64,000 nt of DNA from Echiichthys vipera (Eukaryota; Chordata; Actinopteri; Perciformes; Trachinidae): assembly GCA_963691815.1 (NCBI GenBank), contig OY829648.1, forward strand, positions 12,113,246 to 12,177,245, written 5' to 3'. Both the position numbers and the translations under genes were made by a program. Of the stretch, positions 1 to 54,514 are shown in pieces (the first letter of the stretch is position 1; each line of letters starts with the position of its first letter). A model generated the notes under the pieces. That model did no database searches. It had not been told where the DNA came from and was given only the letters and a program-made list of their open reading frames with translations.

Positions 1-1741
1 TTGAAAGTGCTAGAAAAGTGTTTTGAATTTTGCTTGTAAAAAGCCGTATGAACCCTGCTTTATAAAATATCATATACTGGTCCTTTCAGCCTGTTCTTAG
101 GCCGTCAAATGCCACTATTTTGTCACGACCCTCAGTGTTTGGCCAAATGTGTACCGGGCTTTCAACTGTAAACCCGTCCGCGGTGATATTGCATGCATAG
201 AGCAAGTGCTCCAGAATTAAGAGTGCTAAACTCAGCATTAGGAGGTAGGTTAGGGTGGTGGATGGTCATACAAACACTACTCTCTCACCCAGGAGATGGC
301 AGTTCCTTTCCTGTTTATGTCCCGTGTGTGACTGTGACTGTGCAAAGTGAAAGCCACATATCAACAACACCCAGAAACACCACCAGCTTCTCTGGGGCCG
401 AGATCATCTGATCATCTATAGTTCCAAACACACTTCTTTTAACCCCCCTGACCCCTAACCGCCACACACATTTTTTCCCCCAACCCTAACGAAGTTTTGT
501 TCAGAATGTAAACAACGTGTTCCTTGTCTTTTAAAACTGCGACCAGGATGTATTTTACACACAGGGCTACCCAGGGCATTGACAAGTGATACAAAAAGGT
601 CCAGACAAAACAGCATTATCTGACGAGTTGGGATGAGAAGAGGTTGGTCCCATGCCATGGCATTAAACCTTCAGGTTGGCAAAGCCAGTCCCTCGTCTCA
701 CTTCAGTCTAATCTACTCTTGCACTATAAATCTACTGTGGCTGATTTTTTTTTTGCATTAAAATCAATTTTTTTTAAAAATTATCAGCTGCCACCAATTC
801 ATTTAATGATTTGGTTTCATCAGTCCTGCTCACAATGTTGCCTTTTTCTGGAAAGAAAACTGATGGTTTGCTTGAACCATATTTCTGTGACCACAAAAGC
901 CCTTAAACAACCAAAAGCAACAGACAAGTGTTATATAGAAAAGGAACACTGAACATGTCTTTATTCTTTAATTAAAATAATCAATGAGGGAATAGTGAAA
1001 GTAAGATTATGGTTAAGAACAAACACTGGAAAGGAAGGACTTGATATTTTTACAATACCCAGTAGCCTGTTTCAAACACGAAGACTAAAAAGGCAGTCGG
1101 CACATTTCTACAAAGTACAGGGTCTTAATTAGATGCTTCGCTGTCTGTAGGCGCTCGTTAGTGTGTGTGTCTGTGTTCATCAGGTTTGAGTGGGTGTGCA
1201 TACTTTGTGTGTACCCATGTGTGCATTTTGTTTCTGTGTGCCTACATGCCTGCAATATATGCTGCAACTATGTTGGTTTAGTGTGTACAAGCGCACACAC
1301 ACCTAATGGCTTCCATGCTGTGTGTGTGTGTGTGTGTGTTTGTGTGTGTGTTCGTGTGTGTGTGTGTGTTCAGTAGCAGTGCAGCACTGACAGAGCTGTC
1401 TGAAGGCTGGCAGGCTGCAGATTTGTAGCGCATTCGGCTGATCATCTTATCTCCTGTCACCGCCAGTGAAAGATTGGAGGAACCGAGCCCACCGTGCACA
1501 CACGCACGCACACAGTCATATATCGGTTCTCTCTCTTGGTCTCTCGCTCACTCACTCAATCTTGTTTTTGCTGTGTCTTCCTTTCCATCCTGCAGTCCTT
1601 CTATCCCTCCCTCTCTCTCAGTAAATGGTGCTGAGCCAAAGACTAATTATTACAGGCAATCATTTCGACATGAAATACCCACTTCCTGTTCTCCTCCCCT
1701 CTCTCCCTCATTTTCTTCTCCCTCTTTTGTGCTCCTACAGT

Positions 1742-1845
<104 letters not shown>

Positions 1846-2734
1846 TTTCATTCTTTGAAGTCCATTTTGTTGGGAATGGTTATTTCTTTCTGAGTGCAAC
1901 CTTGGGGTCTTTCCTGTAAGCACAAGAAGTGTCTGTCTGCGTGTGTGTGTGTGTCTGTGTGTGTGTGTATGTGTGTGCGTGCGCGCATGCGTGCATGCAT
2001 TTTCTGGAGCGCCTTGCCAAAAGACAGAGGACTGATTTTACGGGCGTAGAGACATTGATTTCTTTCCCCCTGACTCTCTTTAGTGGTATTTAATAGCATG
2101 AGTCACTGCTGCTAATTTGTTAAACAAAATCTCATGAGCTAAGGTGGTTTTGTGAACGTGACATTCAGACCACAAACGGTCATTTTTGAGCACCTTAATC
2201 TGGACAAATACTCTGACCTGCTGTGAATTCTGTAGCATAAGATAACATTGCATCCATGCACCATATAGTGTCATTAAACATCATGCATGGACCTGAAATG
2301 ATTAGTAGAAAAAAATTGATAAGTTGATCTACAGAAAATTACTGACAACATTTCTTTTGGCCAGTTTCTGGCTTTTTCTAGATGGGTGAGAGTAGAGAGC
2401 AATGAGGGGACAGAGAGGTGGGGATCGGCATGTAGCAAAGGTTTCTAGTCGGACTTGGACTTGAAGGCATTTATCAACATATTCTAGTTCCAGCTCATCA
2501 CATGTGAGGATTTGCTGTTTTCTCTGCTTTATATGAACTGAATCTGACTGTTGCACAGGCAGAAATGTAAAGACTTTACCGTAGTCTCTAGAAACTTTTT
2601 CTAGACTCAAGGATTAACTAATAAATCAAAAGCAACAATCAGCAGATTAATTGCCATAAGAAACAATTTACAGTCTTAATCACAGCAAAACATTTTTAAA
2701 TAGGAAACTCCACATCAGTGTCTCTGTACCGATC

Positions 2735-2959
<225 letters not shown>

Positions 2960-3179
2960 AAACTCATCCCAAGTTTATGTCGTGATGAACACACTGACAT
3001 TTGGCACACAAACTCTCACACACACACAGTCGCATTAGTCCTCAGCCCAGCTGTGAGTGACTTCTGCCGAGAGGCAATTCCACTGTAATAAAATCTATAG
3101 GGTAGGTTTGGGGGGGGGTTAATCCTCACTATGCCATTCGCCCCACCACCTCCACCGCCCTCTCCCACTCCTTGTCGTG

Positions 3180-3374
<195 letters not shown>

Positions 3375-3540
3375 CCTCGTCCCTCTTCTCCTCAACTGAC
3401 TGGCAATGATAAATGAGTCAATTATGTGTGTGTGTGCATGCGGCGCTGGAGAAGGGGAGCGGATGGGGCTGTTATTACCTGTTGCGGCTGGGGGTAATGT
3501 TGCGGTATTAATCATATTCTAATTTTCCTCCACTAAATGA

Positions 3541-3550
3541 CCCCCCCCCC

Positions 3551-3591
<41 letters not shown>
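3541..3591. repeat. Poly-C followed by (CA)n
   Basis: Thirteen C followed directly by a CA array. Confidence 0.95.
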
Positions 3592-3597
<6 letters not shown>

Positions 3598-4637
3598 CAC
3601 CACCACCTTCAGCGTCCCACCACACCACACCACAAATCCCCCTCCCTCTATCAATCTATCTGCAGCCCGCAAACAAGTCGGCGTAAACTGCCGAGGGCCC
3701 AAAATATACTACCTCTCTAGGGAGGGGGAGTCAGAGGAGATGGCGTGAGAGAGATGGAGAGAGAGTTGCAGAGGTAACAAGGAAGGTGTTTTGTGCTTGG
3801 ACCTGATATACAAACACATTTAGAAATGGAGGGATGTTGTGTGTGTTTGCAAATCCAGCCATTGGCATTATCCTGTTTTAAAGGACACCGGGGACTGGTT
3901 TGGGTACGAGGGAGAGACAGGCAGACACAGAGGACAAACAGAAATATGGGACACATGGGAGAAGTGTTTGGCTGCCATCCCTTCAGAGATGTGTGTGTGT
4001 TGTGTGTCAAAGAGCATCTACACCAAGCCTTGCTGTAGCAGCCTGACATGTTCACAGGACAGAGCAACAAATACAGGTCATGTCCTGGACAGAAGAAGAA
4101 AGAAGTGATTGTTAAACGGGAAAAAAGGGCAAAAATGATTACGCATTCAGACAAAACTGGCACTTTTTGACCCACTTAAAGCAAGAAACTTCGACTTCGA
4201 TGAAACTTGGCAGACTGTGCTGTCGAAGGTTGAAAGAAAGGGGGTAATGGTCAGACACAAGACGGAACTGGCTCATAATTGGGGAAGCAACAAAAATGAG
4301 GATGAGTGGAGGGCACATGGATAGATTGAAAATTGTCCAGAGAGGCACCTTGGATGTGCCTGCCTGCAGTCTTGGCTGGGTTTCAGGCTCCAAGCGTGAC
4401 TTTGTCTATTTCTGCTCTGCTCTGAGGTGATAATGGGCTGTCAGCACCCCAGTCACCCTGCTCCCCCTCCCCCACTTAGTGTGAGAGAGAAGGGGAGAGA
4501 AGGGTTACGGTGAGAGTGAACGTGTGGGTGGAGTCATTTGTTGTCATGTTGCTAATTGTATTGGGTATTTTTACTTGGGACGTGATACAAATCAAAACTC
4601 ACCGTCTTTAATTTTTCTCGCTTCTCTCTTGTTGCAG

Positions 4638-22673
<18,036 letters not shown>

Positions 22674-22988
22674 ACTCTTGACTGAAGAAAAAAAAACTAA
22701 TAATCCGGGGGCGGGGCCATGGCTCCCTCCTGCACAAATGACTGTACAGAGCGCCGGTGGCATGGAAAACAAGAGACACTCAACTCGTACTTTGTTGTTT
22801 TGTTTACGTTTGTGAAAGAAATGAGAAAGAGAAGCAAGGGGGCACAAAGTCACATCTCTGGAAAAAAAGACAAACTTTGAACTTGTTTTTAATGCTCTGA
22901 GAACGCTGGTTAGTCTATAGCTGCGCAATTGTGGGATTCCTCCAAAGAACTTTTTCTTTTGTTTCTTTTTGTTCCCTTTTTTAAACAA

Positions 22989-22994
22989 AATAAA
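22989..22994 (+). terminator. Poly(A) signal AATAAA, proximal
   Basis: A canonical hexamer about 316 bases after the gene A stop. It would give a short 3' UTR if used. Confidence 0.45.
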
Positions 22995-23725
22995 ACCTCT
23001 GTAGTGAAAAAGAAATTAGCAAAAAAACGTATTTTTTTAGCCTTTGAATTTTTCGCAAACAGTTGGACCGCATTGAGTGGAAAAAGACAGAGACGTGGGA
23101 TTGAAGGAGTGTGGGTTCAGGGATGGCTGGGAACTCTTAATGGAAAAATACGGTCCATATTCTGTGCTGTGTAAGAAGAAAAAGAAAAAGAAAAAAAAAG
23201 GCCCAGCCTGGGTCAGCTTGGCCTGGTTTGGCCTGGTCTGGTCCAGCTACGTGGCTGCTCCTCAGGGCAGCAGATGCGCGGCAGATGGCAGGATGGCGTG
23301 CTGTGAGGTTCCAGCTATGTTTTTTTCTTTCTCCTGGTTAAGTTTCAGCAGCAACATGATTGTATCATCTCCAGTTCGTACATGACACAACATGGCTCGG
23401 TTTTCTCTAAAGTGTCCTGAGAGTTTGTCTTTGTTCCTTTTTTTCCCTTCTAAAAGAACAAAGCTAGACTTATTGTTGAGATGTTTTTTTTGGTGGGGGG
23501 GGGGGGGGGGGCTGGAACAGAAAACCATGATCCTAAGGACAGAGAACTGAAGTCATCAACAGGTACTCTCCAAGTTTTGGGGATGTGGCCTGCTACGTCA
23601 TCGGCATCCTTAACACTCAACATTTAATGTTTCCTTTTTATTGTATTTGTTAGGGCACATATAGGCAGACAGGTATTTTCACAACTGCATCATGAACCTT
23701 GAACCTTGCTATATATGGACATGTA

Positions 23726-23731
23726 AATAAA
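23726..23731 (+). terminator. Poly(A) signal AATAAA, distal
   Basis: A canonical hexamer about 1.05 kb after the gene A stop, followed by TG-containing sequence. I favour it as the main 3' end. Confidence 0.5.
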
Positions 23732-25479
23732 GTTCTCTAAAGGCAAACAATGATATCTGTGACTTGGATTTGCTTTCAAGTTTTTGGAAAAAGTGAAATC
23801 TGTCTTTTTTTATTATAAAGCAGGTCGAGGTGCTATATAAATACTTTAAAAGTATGAGATATACAGAGAAATGCACGCCTGTATTCAGAAGCCGGCTTTA
23901 AACGAGCCGTCAGCACTTGTGAATGGTTGTGAAGTCCCAACTATACTACATAAAGGTAGAAAGTGTCGCTACAGTCATTCACAAGGGGGGCTTAAAGAGA
24001 CAAAACTGAGCTTTTCAGACAGAATGTGAATACAGGTATATTCAGACGGACAGAATGAGAAAAATGTGGTTTTTGAACATTAAATCATGTAAACATCTTC
24101 TAGTAGAAACCCAAATACACATGAACCTGAAAATGTAGTCTTTATGAAAACTCATGGGCGTGTGGAACATCTCTTAAACAACTGGTCTTAAATCTGCAGT
24201 GGATGAATTGTGGGTTTTTTTGTCTTATATGAGCATCTCCAGTTTGAAACGGTTCCTTAAGGCTGTGCGCGTGCGTGCGTGCGTGCGCGCGTGTGTGTGC
24301 GTGCGTGCGTGTGTGTTTGTGTGTGTTTTGCTGGCTGTCAAAATGTGTTTTTCAGTCAGATTCTTGCCAGGTTTAACTTGGATATTTAAGACTGAAACAA
24401 AAATCCAAAGGAGCATTTGTTGAATATTTGTTTAAACCTTTTCCGTGAGGTGCCAGAAAGCGTCTCAGAAATATTTAAATAAGAAATGAAGACTGTGAAT
24501 GGCGAGTACACACTGCCTCCGCTCTCCTGTGATGAAAACATTTTCTCTCTCGTCGTGGGAGCACAACAGCACAAAGCGGCTCCTCTAGTCACCGTCTGCA
24601 TCCTCAGACGTATGAGAAAGTGTCTTGGGATTCAAACCCACAGCATGAGCAAGCTCCTCTGTAACCGGAGCGTTCAGTGAATAATGCAGCCATACAGTTG
24701 TGTTTATGCTGAGCTGGCTTGCAGACAAAGGTCATCTGCAGTACAATAGGCTGAGGAATGGATTATTATAGCAATAATACCAAAGAGGGAGTTCTCCGGT
24801 GATTACGGGTGTAGTGGTGAATGGCCTGCCCAGACAAAGAGCTTTAACTGTCGGAGAAGCAAACCTGAGAGAAATTAAAATAAAGCATTTACCTCCTCTC
24901 TAAAGTAAAGGATTCCTGTCACACAGGTGTTTAATAAATCATTTAGCTTCATTAATCTTCTTTTGCTGCAAAATTGAAGCCATGTTTTTGACCTTAGGCC
25001 ATTTTTAAAATGCTGTTCAGACCCATAATCACAGCACAGAGCGCTCCCAAGGCCTCTATTGCCTTTATATAGTTTCTAAATCCTGATTAAAAGACTTTTG
25101 AAGTATATAGAAATTATTCACACAAAAATATTTTAAAATCTTACAGGAATTGGAGTTCAAGAAATTCACTGCATGTACTTGTATAACCCATATTTGACCA
25201 ATGAGCTTTGATAAAAAAATAAAAAATAAAACGTTGCAGAGCTTCAGGGGGCCAATGTCATGTACTAGCTCCCTCTTTATAAATATGCATCATGGCGTGT
25301 GCACTTACTGTAAATGCATAAATATGGACAAAGTATATGAACGATGGGGAAAAGAAATGCATTGTATATGAATGTGTCACCTCACACAGACTTCAGACAG
25401 GACATGCACAAATAGCTGAATGAAATGAAAAGTGGATATGAAAAGAAAGCAAGACTCTTTCCTGACAAACTACGACTTT

Positions 25480-26530
25480 ATGGCTTTTTAAGACTTTTTC
25501 ACATACTATGTACAATGATTTTTTCTGAAGTTTTTAACATACTATACTATGACTTTTTATATTTTTCAACGTACTATCCTATAACTTTTTTATGATTTTT
25601 TTTATATACTATACTACGACTTATTTTTATGACTTTCATGACATTCTATATTTTGTCTTTTTTAGGACATTATACTATGGCTTTTTTATGGCTTTTTTGA
25701 CAACATACTATACTATGGCCTATTTAACAACATACTATACTATGGCCTATTTAACAACATACTATACTATGAATTTATATAAATTCATCGACATACTATA
25801 CTATGACGTTTATATTTTTCAACATACTATCCTATAACTTTTTTATGATTTTTTTATATACTATATGTGACTTTTTTTTATGACTTTCATGACATTCTAT
25901 ATTTTGTCTTTTTTTTATGACTTTCATGACATTCTATATTTTGTCTTTTTTAGGAATTTTAAATGACATACTATACTATGACTTTTTAGGACATTTTTAC
26001 GACATACTATACTATGGCCTATTTGACAACATACTATACTATGGCTTTTTTTACAACATACTATACTATGACTTTTTTGACAACATACTATACTATGGCT
26101 TTTTTTACAACATACTATACTATGACTTTTTTGACAACATACTATACTATGACTTTTTTGACAACATACTATACTATGACTTTTTTGACAACATACTATA
26201 CTATGACTTTTTTGACAACATACTATACTATGACTTTTTTGACAACATACTATACTATGACTTTTTTACAACATACTATACTATGGCCTATTTAACAACA
26301 TACTATACTATGGCCTATTTGATGACAAACTGTACTGCGACATTTTAGCGACAAACTATACTATGACTTTTTCATGACATTTTTAATGGCATATTATACA
26401 ATTATTTTTTGTGACTTTTAATGACATACTGTAGCTATAGCATATAATGCCATGACAAATGTCATAAAAAGTCATATGTTATTAAAAAATCATATTATAG
26501 TAGGTCATAGTTTGTTTCAAAATGTCATAT
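25480..26530. repeat. 27-bp AT-rich minisatellite with inverted tail
   Basis: The core unit is about 27 bp, built on acatactatactatgac plus a T run. It is most regular at 26003-26320 and more degenerate to either side. After about 26440 the motif appears reverse-complemented (aaaaagtcatag-like). Confidence 0.93.
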
Positions 26531-26867
26531 TTGCGTTTTTGTTTTTACATCAATATACAGTCACTTCTTTGTGTGCACTGAAAAATCTTTTTGTCATTTA
26601 TACATATCACAAAATATGTATGTGTATCTTTCTGTGTTCATTCATAAATACTGAGACTGATCCGACCAATAGAGAACCACTCACCCATGGAGTCATTCTA
26701 GTCTCCGTGAAAGCAGTGATTGTACAGGTGTTACAGCAGCATCGCTTATTGGGACTTCATGTCCGATGCTCCGAAATCTTGATGGAGCAGGTTTCAAAAT
26801 ACCCAATGAATGAGAATATCAGCTGCCAACTAAACACAGCCTTCAAAGATACTTGGCATCATTTATC

Positions 26868-27075
26868 TCATCTCATCTTCATCCGCTTATCCGGGGTCGG
26901 GTCGCGGGGGCAGCAGCTTTAGCAGGGGTCCCCAAACTTCCCTTTCTCGGGCCACATTAACCAGCTCTAACTGGGGGATCCCGAGGTGTTCCCAGACCAG
27001 TGTGGAGATATAATCTCTCCACCTAGTCCTGGGTCTTCCCCGAGGCCTCCTCCCAGCTGGACGTGCCTGGATTTG
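26868..27075 (-). mobile_element. 3' end of a LINE-type retrotransposon (ORF C-terminus and tail)
   Basis: On the - strand an open frame reads ARPAGRRPRGRPRTRWRDY, then WEHLGIP and EREVWGPLL, and ends PPRPDPG with TAA at 26889-26887. A GATGAG-type tail follows. I recall this C-terminus from many fish LINE copies. It is 5'-truncated and not functional. The exact clade is uncertain. Confidence 0.7.
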
Positions 27076-27307
27076 AAATGATGAAAACCAATTTGCCTTT
27101 TTGATGCCGTGATGGGCAGCGTCCTTATGTCAAACTTATCGTTGACTTACTGGTAAAAGTCAGACTGCTGTGGAGCTCTTGTACATTCCCTTTATGCAGG
27201 TTAGACGTGCAGGAAGTTTGTCATTTGGATTTTCCCTTCAGCATTTAAATCTCAGGGAAAGAAAGATCGTCACAGTAGAAACTTGAAAGGATTGAACACA
27301 AGTTTGG

Positions 27308-27313
27308 TTTATT
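27308..27313 (-). terminator. Poly(A) signal AATAAA on - strand (candidate distal end of gene B)
   Basis: The + strand reads tttatt here, so the - strand carries AATAAA. Use of it would give a 3' UTR of about 3.1 kb that includes the foldback element at 28569-29176. Confidence 0.3.
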
Positions 27314-28568
27314 TTGTCACACATAGTATTTCTTGTACAGCACATGGGAAACGCATCAGGAGGGAAGAAGACACAGTGCAGTTAAAAAAAAAGTTCCTTG
27401 GCTTTATAAAAGAAGAATTAAACATAGGCTTGTAAAACAGAAAAATAAAAGTTTTTATACTTTTGGAACAGAGAAAGCACAGGCAGGGGGGAGGGACGTT
27501 ACTGACAGTTCAAGAAGAGTATCAAATACGATGTCCCAAAGTGTTACGCTATACCACCAAATGCATCGCCATTATACAGCATCATTCTGAGTAGTATACA
27601 AGCTTGTTTATGAGAGTATCGTTTAGGTCTGCCTGTGGCTGACGGGCAGAAAGGGAAAGAGGCAGGCAAAGGCATTAAACTGTACAGATGATCTCTGACT
27701 CCTCACTGGTACAGTAGCCATTGTAGAAGTCCCTCATAATTCTTCCATCGTGCATTAGCGCTGCAGCGAGGAAACATGGACAAATCTTGCTAAAAGTTTA
27801 TACAATTGAATGAAATTGCTTACTGTTATGTAAAATTCATCCCTCTATTAAACTCTGGCTTTGAGACCAGTTTCTGCACTCACTGAGTAAATCAGTTTGG
27901 TCTCATTCCAACAGCCAAATTGGAGCTTTAGTGCAACGAGCATGCAGTAAAAAGTGGGACCTCTTCGATGGCTAGATCTGTATCGTCGTGGTGCAGCCGT
28001 CGACTGCTGTACACTGACCACAGATTCAGACTCAGAAACATAGTTTAGTTGCACAATAAGGACCGAAAACAGAATACAGTACATTTACTAGCACGCTTGA
28101 AAAAAAGGGGAATAAAACAGGAGACAGAACAGAAGGTCTTATTTTTTTTTTCTTTACATGGGACTGCTGATGTTGTACGCCCTCTGCCTGTCACCACCAC
28201 CAAGGATTAAATACAAGGATTAAAAGAAAAAAAAAAAGTTAAAAGAACAAAAATATTTTCCCCCGCCTGTGTGCCACTTGATTTCGTACGTCTCCATGTG
28301 TGAGTGCGTCCCTCTCTGTTTGCTCCCCTGAACCCAAAACGCAGTCATAGGCAACCCCAATACATAAACATATCATTACATAAGACGAGCAATCACTATT
28401 CATAAAAAAATACTGAAATAAATGGGCAATAAAAGAAAAGCTTGAAATGTGCCTGTTTAGTCTACACGATGGTGATGCGTGTTCTAAGCAGAGAGCTCTG
28501 ATATACAGTTTGCCTGCCAGGTTGGGTTATGATACAAGGATACAAAGACCGAAGAGCAAGAAATCGGG

Positions 28569-29176
28569 TTTAAAAGAATAGTTCAACATTTACTTTGTTG
28601 TTTAGCATTAGATGAGAAGATTGATCGTACACTCACGGCTGTACTGTAAATATAAGGGCTACAATGAGCAGCCGATTAGCCTAGCTTAGCATAAAGACTT
28701 GAAACAGGGAAACAGATAGCCTGGCTCTATCTAAAGGTATCAATATCCTCCTACCAGCACCTCTTAAAATCACTAATTGACATGTTATATCTTGTTTCTT
28801 TAATCCATACCATAACTGAAGTGTAATAACGATAAAACAATGTTTTACAAGGCAGTAATGTCTGTGAAACCGAGAAACTAGTCTGGCTTTCACTGATGTA
28901 CAGTATTAAGCCTGACATCCAGCGCATGAGGCAGTCTTTGGTAAAGACATATTTGTATGAAATAACAAAATAACTGATGAATTACAGAGCTTAGGAGGTT
29001 TGGGGAAGAAGATTTTGTTACTTCTGGACAGAGCCAGGCTAGCCGTTTCCCCCTGATTTCAGTCTTTATGCTAAACCAGGTTAGCAGGCTGCTTCACAGC
29101 CTACTGCGATGAAAGTGGTATCGATCTTCTTATTTAAATCTATGAGGGTATTTTCCGAAATGTCAAACTTTTCTTT
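28569..29176. mobile_element. Foldback element, about 0.6 kb, long inverted arms
   Basis: The segment 28668-28731 (gattagcctagcttagcata and onward) is repeated inverted at 29027-29095 (ctttatgctaaaccaggtta). Outer termini also match loosely (gttcaacattt versus aaagtttgacattt). No coding capacity, so a MITE-like element is likely. Confidence 0.8.
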
Positions 29177-29675
29177 TACGGTGTCTCAATGAATAGCAAT
29201 CAATAGCTTACCGAACAAGATTCAGCCAGAGCACTTTAAACACTAGCACATCAGCAGGCAGGCGGAGATGGGGAGATAATGACTCTGATAAACATGTAAT
29301 TCTCATCTGGTTTGTAAATGAAAACAGCAACTAGTTGCATAAAATTCCAAAGGACTAGGATTAGTCGCTGCTTAGTTGGCTGCTGATGAAAGCGCAATCG
29401 GGAGGTGTTAATTCGCCCTCTTGTCTGACTTTACAGTGAAGTTGGCGCGCTGCTACTTCATCTAGCTGACAGGGCCTTTAATGAAAGTGAGTGCATCGCT
29501 CGGTGTCAGGAGAACAATCCAGAGGAATTAGATGGAACAGCTCAGCTGATGTTCTGTGTTTGTGTCTCTGGGCCCGGGAGAATCCCATTGACTCTGCTGC
29601 TCATTAGATGCTGCCTTTGTCAGACAAATATAAAATAGATATTAAGCAGTGAGAGGGGGAGCGCCGCGATGAATG

Positions 29676-30464
29676 TTTAATTGGCTGCTCCGTGTGTTGC
29701 GTGTGGTTTTCTCTCTCTCTACAACTACCTCAAGGGGGTGTATCCGAGAGTGTGTGTATTCTTGCCCGATGACGTGTGCCTGTGTGTGTGTGTGAGCAGG
29801 TCTAAGTATGTTAGTGTATGTGGATATCTGAAGCGACCTCCTCCATCTCAAAGCGTCATCGTTCCCCAGCTCCTGACACCTCTCGCTGGGGACAGCGAGC
29901 TGCGGCGTCAGCCTCATTAAGGCTTCCACTGTCTGGCTAATGAATCGATTGTGTGGTATCAGTGCTCCTGGCTGGCGCTCCCACAGTGCTGCGCCGTGCC
30001 TCCTCTGGGGGCCTCCCTTCCACTGAGCTCTTAATCAGGAAACAGCCCTAATTACCCTCCCTCCCTCCTCCTCCTCCTTCTCCTGTTCCTCCTTTTCATT
30101 TCCCTTCCTTCCGCACTCTCGCCTTTTCTCCTCCTTCTTGTCTTTCCCCTCCCGACTTTATCTTTATGCTCCACCGCCCTTTTCCTTTGTCCTTCTTATC
30201 TTGCTGCTTCCCTTTCTGCCTCTCTCTGCTATCATGCCTCATCCTTGGGCTAAAAGTGGAAGGGGGGGAGAAGGGAGGAGGCATTTGGGAGCTTCCACTC
30301 GTAGCTTATATCACAGGAAAAGGGGGGAGAGGGGGTGATGTATTAGGGGTGAGGGTCAGGAGGACTCAGGGGACTGAGATGGAGGTGCTGCTGTTGCTGA
30401 TGTAATCCTCCAAAAAAACCACCCCAAAATCTCCGTCCTGTCTCTTCCCATCTCGTCCCGGCCC
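29676..30464 (-). other. tle2: Probable gene B 3' UTR (extent uncertain)
   Basis: Sequence after the gene B stop, read on the - strand. A variant ATTAAA signal lies near 29676-29681; a canonical AATAAA on this strand was only noticed at 27308-27313. The UTR could therefore be about 0.8 kb or about 3.1 kb. The interval has purine-rich strings and no coding signal. Confidence 0.35.
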
Positions 30465-53368
<22,904 letters not shown>

Positions 53369-53846
53369 CTGTGATGGAAAGAGAGAAAGGAGGGAGATAG
53401 ACAGAAGGAGAGAGAAAAGGATATATGATCATGTCGTATACCATAAGATAATAAGTACACGATGGAAACAGCATTTGACAGACCTTTACGGCACATTAAG
53501 CCTTTGCTGTATTAAAACATCTCTCTAAAGAGCGAGGGCTTGTGCCAGTGACAACTTGATGAGACAGAGAGGAGAGAAATGTGGGAGTGAACAACAGAGG
53601 TGGAAGGATGGAGGCAGCATTAGAGCTCCAGTCCTCATCTGGTCTTTTAGCAACATCTCACTCTTTAGTTTGGACTCACACTCACACACTTCCTGCATCT
53701 CTTTCTTTCTTACTCCCCCTCTCTCTCACAAATGTCAAACTATGAGAAAAAAACATACACAAATGCGCGTAGACAACACACACACACGTGGCAAACCTAG
53801 TAGTCATCCAAAGAATGCAGCTGCCTGCACACACGCTCTCTGTGCC

Positions 53847-53857
53847 ACACACACACA

Positions 53858-53913
<56 letters not shown>
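53847..53913. repeat. (CA)n microsatellite
   Basis: CA array with one CCCA interruption. Confidence 0.96.
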
Positions 53914-53916
<3 letters not shown>

Positions 53917-54400
53917 CCTCTGTGGTGTGTCTAATTCTGTCTGTCTGAGTGCCCTCAGCCTCATTTTGTTCTCTTCTTCACTCAGCCGTTCTCTCTTTTT
54001 CTACAACAGCTCTCACACTGAGCCATTATTACCCTATTCATCCTCTTCCTCCCATCCTCCCCCAACTCCCCCTCCTTTGCCCGGCGTTGTCTCATTTTCT
54101 CCCATCTTTCTATTTTTCCATATCATTCCCTTTCTTTCCATTTGAATTTGTCCTCCCTCTTTTCTCTCAGCTGCCTTTTTTCTTCCTCTAACATCAGTCG
54201 CTCTCTTCTATTTTATTTTTTTTACTTTGCTTCCACACATTACCAGGGCCGTACATACTTTTTCTATTTTTCCTCCCTCTATCCATTCAGTTTTTTTTTC
54301 TCTGTATCCCTCTGTCTGAAAACATGCTGCTGTGCACTTGAAGATACTGAAGAAGAAGAGTGAAAGACGGCAAATGAGCGATGGAGGGCAATGACTGACA

Positions 54401-54461
54401 GGGCACACACGCACACACAATCACACACACCCGCTCACACACATGCTCACACGCTCACACA

Positions 54462-54504
<43 letters not shown>

Positions 54505-54514
54505 ACACACACAG
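54401..54514. repeat. (CA)n-rich cluster
   Basis: CA repeats broken by CTCA and CCCG steps. Confidence 0.93.

Larger units (their letters stand above)
22674..23750 (+). other. tle: Gene A 3' UTR (probable)
   Basis: The sequence after the TGA has no further coding signal and contains two canonical AATAAA signals on the + strand. The second, at 23726-23731, sits in a context that would give a UTR of about 1.1 kb. It includes a purine-rich AAG run near 23175-23200 and a 17-G run at 23495-23511. The exact cleavage site cannot be seen. Confidence 0.6.
23751..29675. other. Convergent intergenic interval
   Basis: The space between the two gene tails. It contains the 27-bp minisatellite region, a LINE 3' fragment, a foldback element and a GTGC-rich stretch at 24264-24330. 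No protein gene is supported; open frames here come from the minisatellite. Confidence 0.6.

Noticed and set aside
25917..26348. 143-codon repetitive open frame
   Set aside because: Explained by a 27-bp minisatellite whose unit lacks stops; no start context, splice sites or known domain.
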